Assembly (NCBI GenBank): GCA_023091665.1
Contig: JALJCQ010000007.1
Coordinates: 1 to 64,000, forward strand
Direction: 5' to 3'
DNA length: 64,000 nt
DNA from: Pythium myriotylum
Lineage: Eukaryota; Oomycota; Peronosporomycetes; Pythiales; Pythiaceae
The translations under genes and the position numbers were made by a program. The notes beneath the pieces were generated by a model. The model was not told the origin of the DNA and ran no database searches. It worked only from the letters and a program-made list of their open reading frames with translations. This document shows positions 1 to 8,691 of the stretch, piece after piece. Numbering within the stretch: the first letter of the stretch is position 1; every line of letters starts with the position of its first letter.

Positions 1-238
1 CCTAAACCCTAAACCCTAAACCCTAAACCCTAAACCCTAAACCCTAAACCCTAAACCCTAAACCCTAAACCCTAAACCCTAAACCCTAAACCCTAAACCC
101 TAAACCCTAAACCCTAAACCCTAAACCCTAAACCCTAAACCCTAAACCCTAAACCCTAAACCCTAAACCCTAAACCCTAAACCCTAAACCCTAAACCCTA
201 AACCCTAAACCCTAAACCCTAAACCCTAAACCCTAACC
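1..238. repeat. Telomere, CCCTAAA array
   Basis: About 33 perfect copies of CCCTAAA run from the first base, ending in a slightly degenerate CCCTAACCC. With the C-rich strand reading 5' to 3' inward, this is a left chromosome end whose G-rich strand (TTTAGGG) has its 3' end at position 1. TTTAGGG is the repeat known from oomycetes and plants. The array sits at the very edge of the window, so it is read as the true terminus rather than an internal tract. Confidence 0.97.
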
Positions 239-439
239 CAGTTTTCAATTTTCCACTCAGCACGAAGACGCCCACCGACGAAGACATCAAGTCGAAAGAG
301 CCCCTGCATCTGTAATAGAGCAACTCTTTGGGTCGTAGTTTCCCTGACCAAGTCTTTGCAAGTCACTTCAAGCCTCTCTAAACCCTAAACCCTAAACCCT
401 AAACCCTAAACCCTAAACCCTAAACCCTAAACCCTAAAA
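239..439 (+). repeat. 5'-truncated retroelement tail plus interstitial telomeric tract
   Basis: Positions 239-377 repeat 3098-3236 with no difference seen, and in both places the 139-bp segment is followed by CCCTAAA repeats (378-439 here). It therefore looks like the extreme 3' end of a second copy of the neighbouring Penelope-like element, which lost everything upstream and was attached to the end of the longer copy. No coding potential is seen in it. Confidence 0.85.
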
Positions 440-2554
440 CGCCAGAGCTGGCGCGAAGGGTGCGACCGTCAGCAAGAACAAGAAGCACCCTGCACCAAAG
501 GCCGACGCCGCAAAGGGAACTTCCGCCTCAAACAGCGGAAGAAACGGCAACACGCGAAGCGCAAGCAAAAGGAAAAGGAGCAACGCCGCCGACAAACCGC
601 CGCGCGGCGCCAAAACCGCGCGATCATAAGACGCGACCGCTCGGATCTCTTCAACGCCAGTTTGATCTTCGGCTGTCGCAGGGCTTGTGATGTGGACGCA
701 TTGCCTCGCAATCTCGCGTTCCACAATCTCACACCACGTGGCACCAAGATTCCACCAGGTCTGAAGAGACTCCTGGGTCTGAACCTCAAGTTCTGCCCGA
801 CACCTCCGCCGCAACGCTCTTCCCTCTCGCCAGTTACCATCTTCCCCAAACTCGTCCGGTCTCTTCGAATTGCAGTCCAGTTTGCTGACTCCAGCGACCG
901 CGACTACAACTCGAAGATCTACGTTCCAAACCTTGCTTTCCAGCCAAACCACCTGCCACGCCATCAAGAAGATTTACTGGAGTCGATCAAGTCACACGCG
1001 ACCGAACTCATTGCACAGTATCCCTTCCGACACAAGTTCAACCTCGACAGCAACCAACGCAACTTGCTACGATTGCTACGAAATGATCCGAACTTGATGG
1101 TCGTGCAGGCAGACAAGAACCTCGGCCCGACGCTCATGCTTCGATCACAGTACACTTCCATGTGTCTTGATCACCTGAGTGACGAGGAGACATACACGCC
1201 ATTGTATCGTCTTCCCAACGGACCAGAGGCCCAGATCCAACGGATCGCAGCCAAAGTGAACCTGATCTACATGCTACTCAACTACCAGTACCGTGAAGAT
1301 CCAGTCATCCAACGACAAGTTGCTGTCATCAAGTGTAATCCAAGTTCGTGCAAGTTAGGACGCTTCTATGGCCTGATAAAACTCCACAAGGAGGATCTCG
1401 CCATTCGCCCTATCATTGCCAGCTGCGGAACACCGACAGCCGGTCTCTCGAAGTGGATCGATTTCCAGTTGCAAGACATGCTCCAGCGACAGCCATCGTA
1501 CCTTCGAGACTCCGACACGCTGCTGACTGAACTTCGACAGATTCAGCCCAGCCCCAAGCATCGTTTGTTCACATTTGACGCCGTCTCGCTCTACACCAAC
1601 ATCCCCACCAACATCGGCATCGCAACAATCAAAGCCATGCTCCAAGAAGAGAAGCATCGCTTCGAGAATGTGATCGTCCAAGGTCTCGACTACATCATGA
1701 ACGAGAACTTGTTCATGTTCGGAGACTGCGTGTGGAAGCAAATCAAGGGCACCGCCATGGGAACACCATGTGCCCCCACGTACGCATCACTCTACGTAGC
1801 GTATCACGAGCGAAGCATCCTTCGAGAGTTCAGCAACTACATCGTGCTCTACAAGCGCTACATCGACGACGTGTTTTTGATTTGGCAAGACGGAAAAGAT
1901 CCCCGTGCTTTCGAACTCTTCAAGATCCGCCTCAACACGATTCCAGGACTCCGCTGGACATACATGGAACGCGGTCGTGAAGCACCGTTTCTTGACCTCA
2001 AAATCCGCCGATCCGACACGAGATACGAGACTCGAACTCATGAGAAAGAGCTCAATCTCTATCTCTACATCGCGGCTCAAAGCGCACACCCTCCAGGCGT
2101 TCTGAAAGGCCTCATCATCGGCATTGTCCAGAAGTATTACCGCCAGAACACCAGGAAGGAAGATTTCCTGTCTCAAGTCAGAGCCTTCTTCCAGCGCCTG
2201 GCAGCTCGCGGATACAACTCTAACCTGCTTAGAGACCATTTCCGCGACGCCATCGAAAGAATCGCCAAGCTACAAGAAGAAGCACAACAGACGACGCGGC
2301 CAACCACGGAACTCGGCAAGCCCAAGCAAGTCTTCTTGTCTGTGCCTTATGACCCGAACGGCCCAACTCGGAAACAACTACGAGCTATCTATCAAGCCCA
2401 CCGTATTGAAGACGAGTTCGCAGCCCACAACATCAAGATCACTGTGTGCTACCGCCGTCCACGGAACCTCCGAGACATACTCTGTCCATCAGAGTTCAGG
2501 GCCAACATCTACGACGACCACTTCAAGAACAGCTCGGAAGATGCCATGCATTAA
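440..2554 (+). CDS. Penelope-like reverse transcriptase, N-terminally incomplete
   Basis: The frame is open from the telomeric junction at about 440 to the stop at 2552-2554. No ATG precedes the conserved region and an in-frame TAA lies in the telomeric tract, so the original N-terminus is missing. The visible N-terminal part is rich in Lys, Arg and Gln. Reverse transcriptase motifs follow in order: motif A FDAVSLYTNIP, motif B KGTAMGTPCAP, motif C YKRYIDDVFLIW, then FLDLKI. DxxxLYTNIP with MGTPxAP is typical of Penelope-like enzymes, not of LTR or LINE elements. The C-terminal part after the RT core (ending near residues NLRDILCPSEF) lacks a GIY-YIG nuclease. No frameshift or internal stop is visible, so the core may be recently active, although this copy probably is not. 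Confidence 0.88.
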   Translation, partial: RQSWREGCDRQQEQEAPCTKGRRRKGNFRLKQRKKRQHAKRKQKEKEQRRRQTAARRQNRAIIRRDRSDLFNASLIFGCRRACDVDALPRNLAFHNLTPRGTKIPPGLKRLLGLNLKFCPTPPPQRSSLSPVTIFPKLVRSLRIAVQFADSSDRDYNSKIYVPNLAFQPNHLPRHQEDLLESIKSHATELIAQYPFRHKFNLDSNQRNLLRLLRNDPNLMVVQADKNLGPTLMLRSQYTSMCLDHLSDEETYTPLYRLPNGPEAQIQRIAAKVNLIYMLLNYQYREDPVIQRQVAVIKCNPSSCKLGRFYGLIKLHKEDLAIRPIIASCGTPTAGLSKWIDFQLQDMLQRQPSYLRDSDTLLTELRQIQPSPKHRLFTFDAVSLYTNIPTNIGIATIKAMLQEEKHRFENVIVQGLDYIMNENLFMFGDCVWKQIKGTAMGTPCAPTYASLYVAYHERSILREFSNYIVLYKRYIDDVFLIWQDGKDPRAFELFKIRLNTIPGLRWTYMERGREAPFLDLKIRRSDTRYETRTHEKELNLYLYIAAQSAHPPGVLKGLIIGIVQKYYRQNTRKEDFLSQVRAFFQRLAARGYNSNLLRDHFRDAIERIAKLQEEAQQTTRPTTELGKPKQVFLSVPYDPNGPTRKQLRAIYQAHRIEDEFAAHNIKITVCYRRPRNLRDILCPSEFRANIYDDHFKNSSEDAMH

Positions 2555-2810
2555 AGCCTGGACCACCCCGGACACGGATGACCGTGCCCTTCCAGCGCGC
2601 GAGAACGTGTTTAGCCTTGCTGCTACCCACTCATTCGGAACCATGCCACAGAGTATGGGGTCGTGCAGTGAAGGCTCACGGAGCGGCTGGCTTGGGATGA
2701 TCCCCCTCGAAAGGGTAACAGCGAACGCTTGGCATGTTGCGAGCAAATTCAAGAATGGCCGCCCGGATCGTGCACTATCTGTCTACAACCCAGCCCCGAC
2801 CCTCAACCCC

Positions 2811-2834
2811 AAACCCTACCCTAAACCCTAACCC
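2811..2834 (+). repeat. Short degenerate telomere-like tract inside the element
   Basis: A run of AAACCCTACCCTAAACCCTA type sequence lies 257 nt after the RT stop. It ends in AACCCAG, as does the junction at 235-241. It may mark an older element-to-element boundary, or be part of the element's 3' non-coding region. Confidence 0.6.
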
Positions 2835-2872
2835 AGACGAAAATTTCGGCCAACCCAGTCGAAAAGTTTGTC

Positions 2873-2956
2873 GAAGGTTCGAGAACGTTCGACCGAACAT
2901 TCGAGAATATTCCCGAGAATGTTCGCAGAATGTTCAACCCAGGACGTCGAATATTC
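2873..2956. promoter_or_regulatory. Cluster of GAAnnTTC palindromes (heat-shock-element-like)
   Basis: Seven GAAnnTTC palindromes start at 2873, 2883, 2895, 2905, 2917, 2928 and 2949. The inner n's are GG, CG, CA, TA, TG, TG and TA. Inverted GAA units two bases apart are the binding unit of heat shock factor, and such an array is far denser than chance. It lies in the 3' non-coding part of the Penelope-like element. Direct binding is inferred, not shown, and a structural role of the palindromes is an alternative. Confidence 0.55.
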
Positions 2957-3034
2957 TCACGTGTCTCAAGACCCCAGCAGCACAGACACGCAGACCCAGA
3001 ACACTCAAGTTCCTGTCCAGCCCTAGAACCCAGA

Positions 3035-3069
3035 AGCGTAGGACTCTAGCGTAGGACTTTAGCGTAGGC
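3035..3069 (+). repeat. 13-bp direct repeats in the retroelement 3' region
   Basis: AGCGTAGGACT recurs three times with a 13-bp period (3035, 3048, 3061, the last copy partial) just before the 139-bp tail. No function can be assigned. Confidence 0.7.
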
Positions 3070-3097
3070 ACCCGGGGGCGAGGTCGGCGGTCTTCCT

Positions 3098-3312
3098 CAG
3101 TTTTCAATTTTCCACTCAGCACGAAGACGCCCACCGACGAAGACATCAAGTCGAAAGAGCCCCTGCATCTGTAATAGAGCAACTCTTTGGGTCGTAGTTT
3201 CCCTGACCAAGTCTTTGCAAGTCACTTCAAGCCTCTCTAAACCCTAAACCCTAAACCCTAAACCCTAAACCCTAAACCCTAAACCCTAAACCCTAAACCC
3301 TAAACCCTAAAC
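3098..3312 (+). repeat. Retroelement 3' tail and interstitial telomeric tract
   Basis: The 139-bp tail (3098-3236) matches 239-377 at a constant offset of 2859. It is followed by about 10 CCCTAAA units (3237-3312) that pass directly into the 364-bp satellite. This is the presumed former chromosome end onto which the element was copied. Confidence 0.85.
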
Positions 3313-4168
3313 CACACACACCGGGTATCCACAAGGTTTTGCGCGCGGACGACCAGTTCCAAGTGCACGCCCGCCAAACTTGGCACACGCCGTCTCCCAC
3401 CGATCATGCGCATTGTGATCGGCGTCGACAATCAAGCTTTCCACCACGGGACCCCACAACAGCCTTCGTCATTTGTGACCGAGGCTCGCCAGACTGTGTC
3501 TCACCCCACACAAAAGTGTCTACCACACTCAATTCGCACCCCACGCGTCTCCCACTTGGTACACACACGCCCACGCACACCACACGCATGCTGCCATCGT
3601 GTGCGCGTGTCTTTTCGGTCCTTCAGTGGCCTCCAACAGCTCTTTTGTGTCTCCGAGGACTCGGACTAAACCCTACCACACACACCGGGTATCCACAAGG
3701 TTTTGCGCGCGGACGACCAGTTCCAAGTGCACGCCCGCCAAACTTGGCACACGCCGTCTCCCACCGATCATGCGCATTGTGATCGGCGTCGACAATCAAG
3801 CTTTCCACCACGGGACCCCACAACAGCCTTCGTCATTTGTGACCGAGGCTCGCCAGACTGTGTCTCACCCCACACAAAAGTGTCTACCACACTCAATTCG
3901 CACCCCACGCGTCTCCCACTTGGTACACACACGCCCACGCACACCACACGCATGCTGCCATCGTGTGCGCGTGTCTTTTCGGTCCTTCAGTGGCCTCCAA
4001 CAGCTCTTTTGTGTCTCCGAGGACTCGGACTAAACCCTACCACACACACCGGGTATCCACAAGGTTTTGCGCGCGGACGACCAGTTCCAAGTGCACGCCC
4101 GCCAAACTTGGCACACGCCGTCTCCCACCGATCATGCGCATTGTGATCGGCGTCGACAATCAAGCTTC
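3312..4168 (+). repeat. 364-bp subtelomeric satellite, two full copies and a partial third
   Basis: Units begin at about 3312, 3676 and 4040 with ACCACACACACCGGGTATCC and repeat at exactly 364 bp. The third copy diverges after about 4168 (CAAGCTTCCC in place of CAAGCTTTCC). Each full unit closes with GGACTAAACCCTACC, which contains a telomere-like heptamer. Identical small ORFs appear in each copy in several frames and simply reflect the repeat. They are not called as genes. Confidence 0.95.
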
Positions 4169-4303
4169 CCACCACGCGACCTGGGGTTCTCTCTTGTTCA
4201 TCTGATTCCTCGGGCAAGAACTTCTCAAGGACTGCGAGTTTCTGGAAGGTTCTTTGACCCCTGGATAGTTCTTGGCGCGTTAGATCCAAACTGGATGCGA
4301 TCC

Positions 4304-4304
4304 T

Positions 4305-4335
<31 letters not shown>

Positions 4336-4336
4336 G
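4304..4336 (+). repeat. T11-G22 homopolymer tract
   Basis: Eleven T are followed directly by twenty-two G at the boundary between the satellite and unique sequence. The length may be affected by sequencing. A long G run can form G-quadruplex structure. Confidence 0.9.
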
Positions 4337-4381
4337 CTCCCGGGGCTTTTGGATGCAGAAAACGCAACAAACCAGAAAAAT

Positions 4382-4407
4382 AATCTGGTGCAAATTCGCA
4401 CCAGATT
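4382..4407. other. Perfect 10-bp inverted repeat
   Basis: AATCTGGTGC (4382-4391) and GCACCAGATT (4398-4407) form a perfect stem with a 6-nt loop. The rest of 4169-4660 shows no gene. Confidence 0.7.
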
Positions 4408-4662
4408 TTTATCGCTTCGAACAGCATCGACCTATTTCTATCTCTGAGTTGGTTTCTGAAGCCAAATAATTTTCCAGCAAACGTGATACGAAGTGCGCAC
4501 AGCCTGTCGGCGGGAAGCATGCTTGCCTCAATGCCTTCTCCGATTGGCTCATACTACGACGTGGGGTAGGGAAGAAGATTCGAAATATTTTTTGATTGGC
4601 TAAAAATGTTATTCCTTGTTCATCATTTGACTTGGATCCATGGTCTCAGCTGCGAGTCCGCC

Positions 4663-6273
4663 ATGACATGCCGCGGCACGACCAAGCAGGGCCTGCCGTG
4701 CCGCATCTCCTGGGGGCTCGACGCGCTCGGCTTCTGCAAGTTCCACACGCAGCTGGCCGCCGAGTGCCGCGGCATTGCGCGCTCCACGGGCCAGCGCTGC
4801 CGCATCAAGTGGGACCTCAACGCGCTCGGCTTCTGTCGCTTCCACGCGTCGCAGGCGGTCGACGTGCCGCGGCAGTGCGTCGCCATCGCCAAGTCCACGG
4901 GCCACCGCTGCCGCGTCTCCTGGGGCATTGACGCTGCCGGGCTCTGCAGCGTCCACCAGCGCTCGCTCGCGCAGTCGCAGCACCGCCGCTGCCGTGGCCG
5001 CGTGCTTCACAACGGCGAACCTTGCGCGAACGCTGCTAAGCCCGGCTACGCCTACTGCTGCGCGGCCCATGACCCGTCGATCGCGCACTACTCACCGCGG
5101 CTCTTCGACGCTGCTGATAAACCGCGGTCGTTGCTTGAACCGGAGGTCGTGCGCCGCTATGATGGTCGCGATTTGTACCACGGCGAACTGCTGGATCTCG
5201 TGACGCCAGGCGGTGTCGAGCTCGACCACATTCTCGAGAAGCAGTGTTTCTCATTTGCATTCCACGGCCTCGCGCTACAGGACCGACACGACGATGTCTT
5301 CTTCCTCACGTCAGTCGTGCGCGACGAGATTGCCAACGAGCTGACGAACCTCTGTCTCACGCGCACGACCACCAACAAAATCAAGGGCGCAGCCGTGTGG
5401 AAGTTCCTCGACGACGCGATTACCGGTCATGCAGACGATCGCCGCAGCTTCACCGACTACTTGTTTGCCGAAACACGCGATGCCACACGGCTCACACGCG
5501 CGACAACAGGGACTATCGTGCGCGAGATGGGCCGCGCGCTCAAACAGAGCCAGCGGAAGCTCGCTGACGAGGGAGAGACGCCACTACTGGACGAGCTGAG
5601 TGGGGAACTACAACGCTTGTATGTGAAGATGGACCTGAACAGCTCGCAAGCTACTACATCACGGCTCGACGCCAAGGCCAAGCCATTCATCGTCTCGCGA
5701 ACAGAAGAGCCTCCAGCGAAAGGCCCAGCGGCTGTAAGTACAGACAGCGAGTACACCGGCGGTACTTGTGCAAAGACCGGTAAACAAGTTAGTTTCGAAG
5801 CCTCCGACTCTTCGGAGACGACCGTGTCCCAAGCCTCTTCTGTCGGCAAGAAAAGCAACATCCAAGTCGCTGACGTCCACGCTGGCGACACTTTACAAGT
5901 GGACACAGCTAATGAGTCACGTAAAATCTGTCGAGACGAAGAGCAATCTACTCAGTCCGCTAGCGCAGTTCCCAAACCAAGCAAATCGGTTGCACCTCAA
6001 GCCACTTCGCAGTCGAGCCTCGCCAAGGCAATCCACGCCAAACCGTTCATTCCCAGACAGTTGGTGTGTACGTCAAGCGAGGACGTGGTCGTTGAGAAGA
6101 CCGCCAACGCACCAAAGTCTGACGCCAAAGCTGATGAAGATGCCGCTGAGCCATCCTGTACCGTTTCGATGAAGTGGAAACACAAGACAAATGTAGAAGG
6201 CACGTTGAGGGTAGATGCCACCGACGACACTACGCCAGAGAAAATACAATCTTCGAGTACAAGTATCCCGTAG
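4663..6273 (+). CDS. Cys-rich repeat protein with HNH-like domain
   Basis: The protein begins with four tandem zinc-binding-type repeats of pattern C-x9/10-C-x11-C-x2-H, such as CRIKWDLNALGFCRFH. The fourth is more divergent. A globular domain follows with VELDHILEKQ and, some 50 residues on, LTNLCLTRTTTNKIKG, resembling the DH...N...KG layout of HNH nucleases. The C-terminal third is low-complexity and Ser/Thr/Lys-rich, with no motif recognised. The cysteine pattern recalls ET repeats of plant EFFECTOR OF TRANSCRIPTION proteins, which are paired with a nuclease-like fold. That is analogy, not demonstrated homology. Start chosen at ATG 4663, immediately before the first repeat. An upstream in-frame start at 4606 would add 19 residues. 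It is the first ordinary gene after the subtelomere, and a DNA-binding or DNA-cutting role is inference. Confidence 0.7.
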   Translation: MTCRGTTKQGLPCRISWGLDALGFCKFHTQLAAECRGIARSTGQRCRIKWDLNALGFCRFHASQAVDVPRQCVAIAKSTGHRCRVSWGIDAAGLCSVHQRSLAQSQHRRCRGRVLHNGEPCANAAKPGYAYCCAAHDPSIAHYSPRLFDAADKPRSLLEPEVVRRYDGRDLYHGELLDLVTPGGVELDHILEKQCFSFAFHGLALQDRHDDVFFLTSVVRDEIANELTNLCLTRTTTNKIKGAAVWKFLDDAITGHADDRRSFTDYLFAETRDATRLTRATTGTIVREMGRALKQSQRKLADEGETPLLDELSGELQRLYVKMDLNSSQATTSRLDAKAKPFIVSRTEEPPAKGPAAVSTDSEYTGGTCAKTGKQVSFEASDSSETTVSQASSVGKKSNIQVADVHAGDTLQVDTANESRKICRDEEQSTQSASAVPKPSKSVAPQATSQSSLAKAIHAKPFIPRQLVCTSSEDVVVEKTANAPKSDAKADEDAAEPSCTVSMKWKHKTNVEGTLRVDATDDTTPEKIQSSSTSIP

Positions 6274-6395
6274 CAAGACCGGAGGATATAAACACAAACG
6301 TAACATGTCACGCCTTTGTTTTTATATGCGATCCATGTATCGAGGTTGCCGGGTGATCATCTCACGACTTCACACCCTCGGATTCAATCATGCAG

Positions 6396-7358
6396 CTAGG
6401 CCTTGGCGAGGCCGCTGGAGAAGAAGTCGAAGATCTTGTTAAACGGAATCAAGTCAGTGCGATCGTACAGATCCACATGACCAGCGTTTGGCACCCAGTA
6501 CAGTTCTTTCGGCTCAGCAGCACGTGCATACGCGTCCTTGGAGAAGTCACGTGAGTGAGCGTGATCACCCGAGATGAAGAGCAGTGGGCGTGGCGAGATA
6601 GTCTCGATGTCGTTAAAGGGGTAAAAGCTGAGAAGCTTGATGTTGGTCGTGGCCGTTGGACGTGAGTTGAGGTCACGCGTAGAGCCCACGGGGGTGTACT
6701 CACCACGAGCCGTGCGGTAGAACCCCCAGAACTCTTGTAGCAGTGGGTGTGGGTTCTCTGGCAGGTCGTAAGGAAGCAATGGGCCGTACTCAACCTCACC
6801 ACCCTCGGCCTCAACCCAACGCTGTCGGGAGACGTGGTCGATCATTGCCTTCCGTTGCTCGAGCGTCTGTGACTTAGCGAGCCCCGTGCGTGTGGCCTCG
6901 CCCATGTCATACATGCTCACAGTGGCGATAGCCTTGATGCGTGAGTCGATTTTTGCGGCGCTAACCACGAAGGAGCCGCTACCGCAGATCCCGAGCGCAC
7001 CGATGCGCTCTCGATCCACGGTCTTCTGTAGCCCTAGGTAGTCGACTGCCGCTAGGAAGGTCTCCACGTAGAGATCTGGTACAACTCCATTGCGTGGAGT
7101 TCCGTCACTTGCACCCCAACCGATAAGGTCCACCGAGAGCGTGATGAAGCCTTGCTCGGCGAGCTTGGTGGCGTAGAGGTTGGCGCTCTGCTCTTTGACG
7201 GCGCCGTGCGGGTGGCCCACAATCACAGCCGGCGATCGAGCGTCGGCGGGCAGACTCTTCAGGGTGAACAGCGTACCGGCTACCTTGAGCCCGAGCTTGG
7301 ACGGAAAGGAGACTGGCTGGATAGCGACGATGTCGCTGCGGTAGAAGTTGTCGGCCAT
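6396..7358 (-). CDS. Alpha/beta hydrolase, dienelactone-hydrolase-like, cytosolic paralogue
   Basis: A 320-residue single-domain alpha/beta hydrolase. The oxyanion-side segment GHPHGAVKEQSANLYATKLA is followed by the nucleophile elbow GICGSGS near residue 124, where Cys sits at the nucleophile position as in dienelactone hydrolases. The acid is in ISGDHAHS (about 263) and the histidine in NAGHVDLYD (about 293). It has no signal peptide and begins directly at the conserved core (MADNFYRSD), so it should act in the cytosol. An initiator-like GCTCATTCT lies about 45 nt upstream. Its closest relative is the secreted paralogue in opposite orientation at 8692-9756. The substrate is unknown. Confidence 0.88.
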   Translation of the reverse strand: MADNFYRSDIVAIQPVSFPSKLGLKVAGTLFTLKSLPADARSPAVIVGHPHGAVKEQSANLYATKLAEQGFITLSVDLIGWGASDGTPRNGVVPDLYVETFLAAVDYLGLQKTVDRERIGALGICGSGSFVVSAAKIDSRIKAIATVSMYDMGEATRTGLAKSQTLEQRKAMIDHVSRQRWVEAEGGEVEYGPLLPYDLPENPHPLLQEFWGFYRTARGEYTPVGSTRDLNSRPTATTNIKLLSFYPFNDIETISPRPLLFISGDHAHSRDFSKDAYARAAEPKELYWVPNAGHVDLYDRTDLIPFNKIFDFFSSGLAKA

Positions 7359-7389
7359 GGCGTGGAGGAAGTCGTGTGGGCTTCTGAGT

Positions 7390-7405
7390 AGTTTCGAGAA
7401 TGAGC
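7390..7405 (-). promoter_or_regulatory. Oomycete-type initiator-like sequence
   Basis: On the minus strand GCTCATTCTCGAAACT partly matches the oomycete initiator consensus GCTCATTYYNCAWTTT, and it lies 32-47 nt before the ATG of the cytosolic hydrolase. This supports the short N-terminus chosen there. Confidence 0.4.
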
Positions 7406-8691
7406 TATTTGAATCTAGCCGCCTCGCGTGGCGAAGGATTTCACCAGGGGGTCTCGTCGCCTTAGGAAGAGCCTTCGGCGTAAACTGGCGAGCGAGATCT
7501 TCAACACTCGCGTGGGTTCAGTACACAGGATAAACAGCCAACCGCCTTTCTCACGCATGGTCGACTGGTCTTGATCTGGTCGCCCTTCATTCTGTCCCGA
7601 CCACGAACATCACTCCGTCCACCACCGTCCACAGCTGGTGAGACGTTTGGTCGTCTTTGTTGGTGGACAAATCCCGACGAAGGCAATCGATGTGTGAATT
7701 CCTTGATTAGCCTTCGTGCCGCGGGCCAATCCTCGTCAAAGCCGTTGGACTCGTCAAAGACAAGTTACCCACCTTGACCAGCGGGCATGCCATGGTTGAC
7801 ACTACACAAAAAAGCTGCGGTGCCTGTCGTGGAACAATCATGAACGAGATTCGGAGCTGATTGCTCTGCTTCGAAGTGCTTGTCACAACTGAAGTTAGTG
7901 GGAAGACTAACTATTACAGTTGGAGGGCCGGATGCTGCTTCGTGTGGCGAGTTGTTACCCGTCCTCCACACGAAAGACGATTGTCGGACGGCTGAAGAAT
8001 AGATTAGCATATCCAGCGCTAATCTTCCGTCCAAAGCTTCTAGCTACGGGATTTACGACCTTAAGAATTTCATTGTGCAACTACTCGTACGGCTCGATCA
8101 CTCGATAACACAATGCAAGAGCGAGACTGAAGTCGATCAGTCGTTGCGAAACTTGAGTATCCGTTTACATCTACAGCACGTCGTTAGCGCGCGCACCTTG
8201 ATTTGCAAACCACTCTGTGGGGGAAGCTCACCCATGCCCTCCCCGAGTAAGGTTGAGCGTTAAGAAGTCGAGGCCAGCCAAGCTATAAACCAAGCTATAT
8301 AAAAAATTGGATTCAGTTGTTGAATGAAAAAGACTTCTAACAATCAACATGCCCTCCGGCACCCCAATCACGGCTTGGAGTGGGTTGGGTCGGCGCATTG
8401 AGGCTAATCCGCTGTTCACCCGTCTGCCGGCGTGTTGTCTAATCGCCTTATCCCTGCGGTCGCCTTAGCTCTCGCGCCCGCTCGTCATTGTAGCTGGGAA
8501 TGCATCTGCTTCGGTATAGACCCCCTCTACGCTCGGTCCTCACCCACCTCGAGTGTCCCATGATCCCGTTCTGCGGTGCACCCGAGTAGGCCGCTCAATC
8601 CGCTGGCGCTTACCGTCAGTCATTTTGCAATTTGCGTCGACCCAACCCAGTCAACAACAACTTCAAACACCAAGCCCAACCAGCACTAACC
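7406..8691. other. Intergenic spacer between the divergent hydrolase paralogues
   Basis: About 1.3 kb separates the two divergently transcribed hydrolase genes. Only short ORFs without recognisable features occur. AT-richer stretches (TATAAACC and TATATAAAAAA near 8283-8306) are present. No RNA gene or repeat was recognised. Confidence 0.6.

Larger units (their letters stand above)
440..3312 (+). mobile_element. Telomere-attached Penelope-like retroelement, 5'-truncated
   Basis: The element holds a reverse transcriptase ORF, a roughly 540-bp non-coding stretch, a 139-bp tail also found at 239-377, and a terminal CCCTAAA tract (3237-3312). Sense strand is +, so its 3' end points away from the telomere. 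That is the orientation expected if the TTTAGGG 3' overhang primed reverse transcription on CCCUAAA at the RNA 3' end. Endonuclease-lacking Penelope-like elements at telomeres are known from rotifers, fungi and other eukaryotes (Athena and Coprina types). Its left edge is a direct junction of telomeric repeats with open coding sequence, so it is 5'-truncated. No LTRs, integrase or poly-A tail are seen. Confidence 0.85.

Noticed and set aside
662..2554. LTR-retrotransposon or LINE identity for the reverse transcriptase
   Set aside because: No integrase, RNase H, LTR or AP-endonuclease is seen. LYTNIP and MGTPxAP motifs and telomeric ends fit Penelope-like elements.
3339..4146. Identical 147-codon and 144-codon ORFs in the satellite copies
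   Set aside because: They recur only because the 364-bp unit repeats. Composition is non-protein-like and other frames are equally open.
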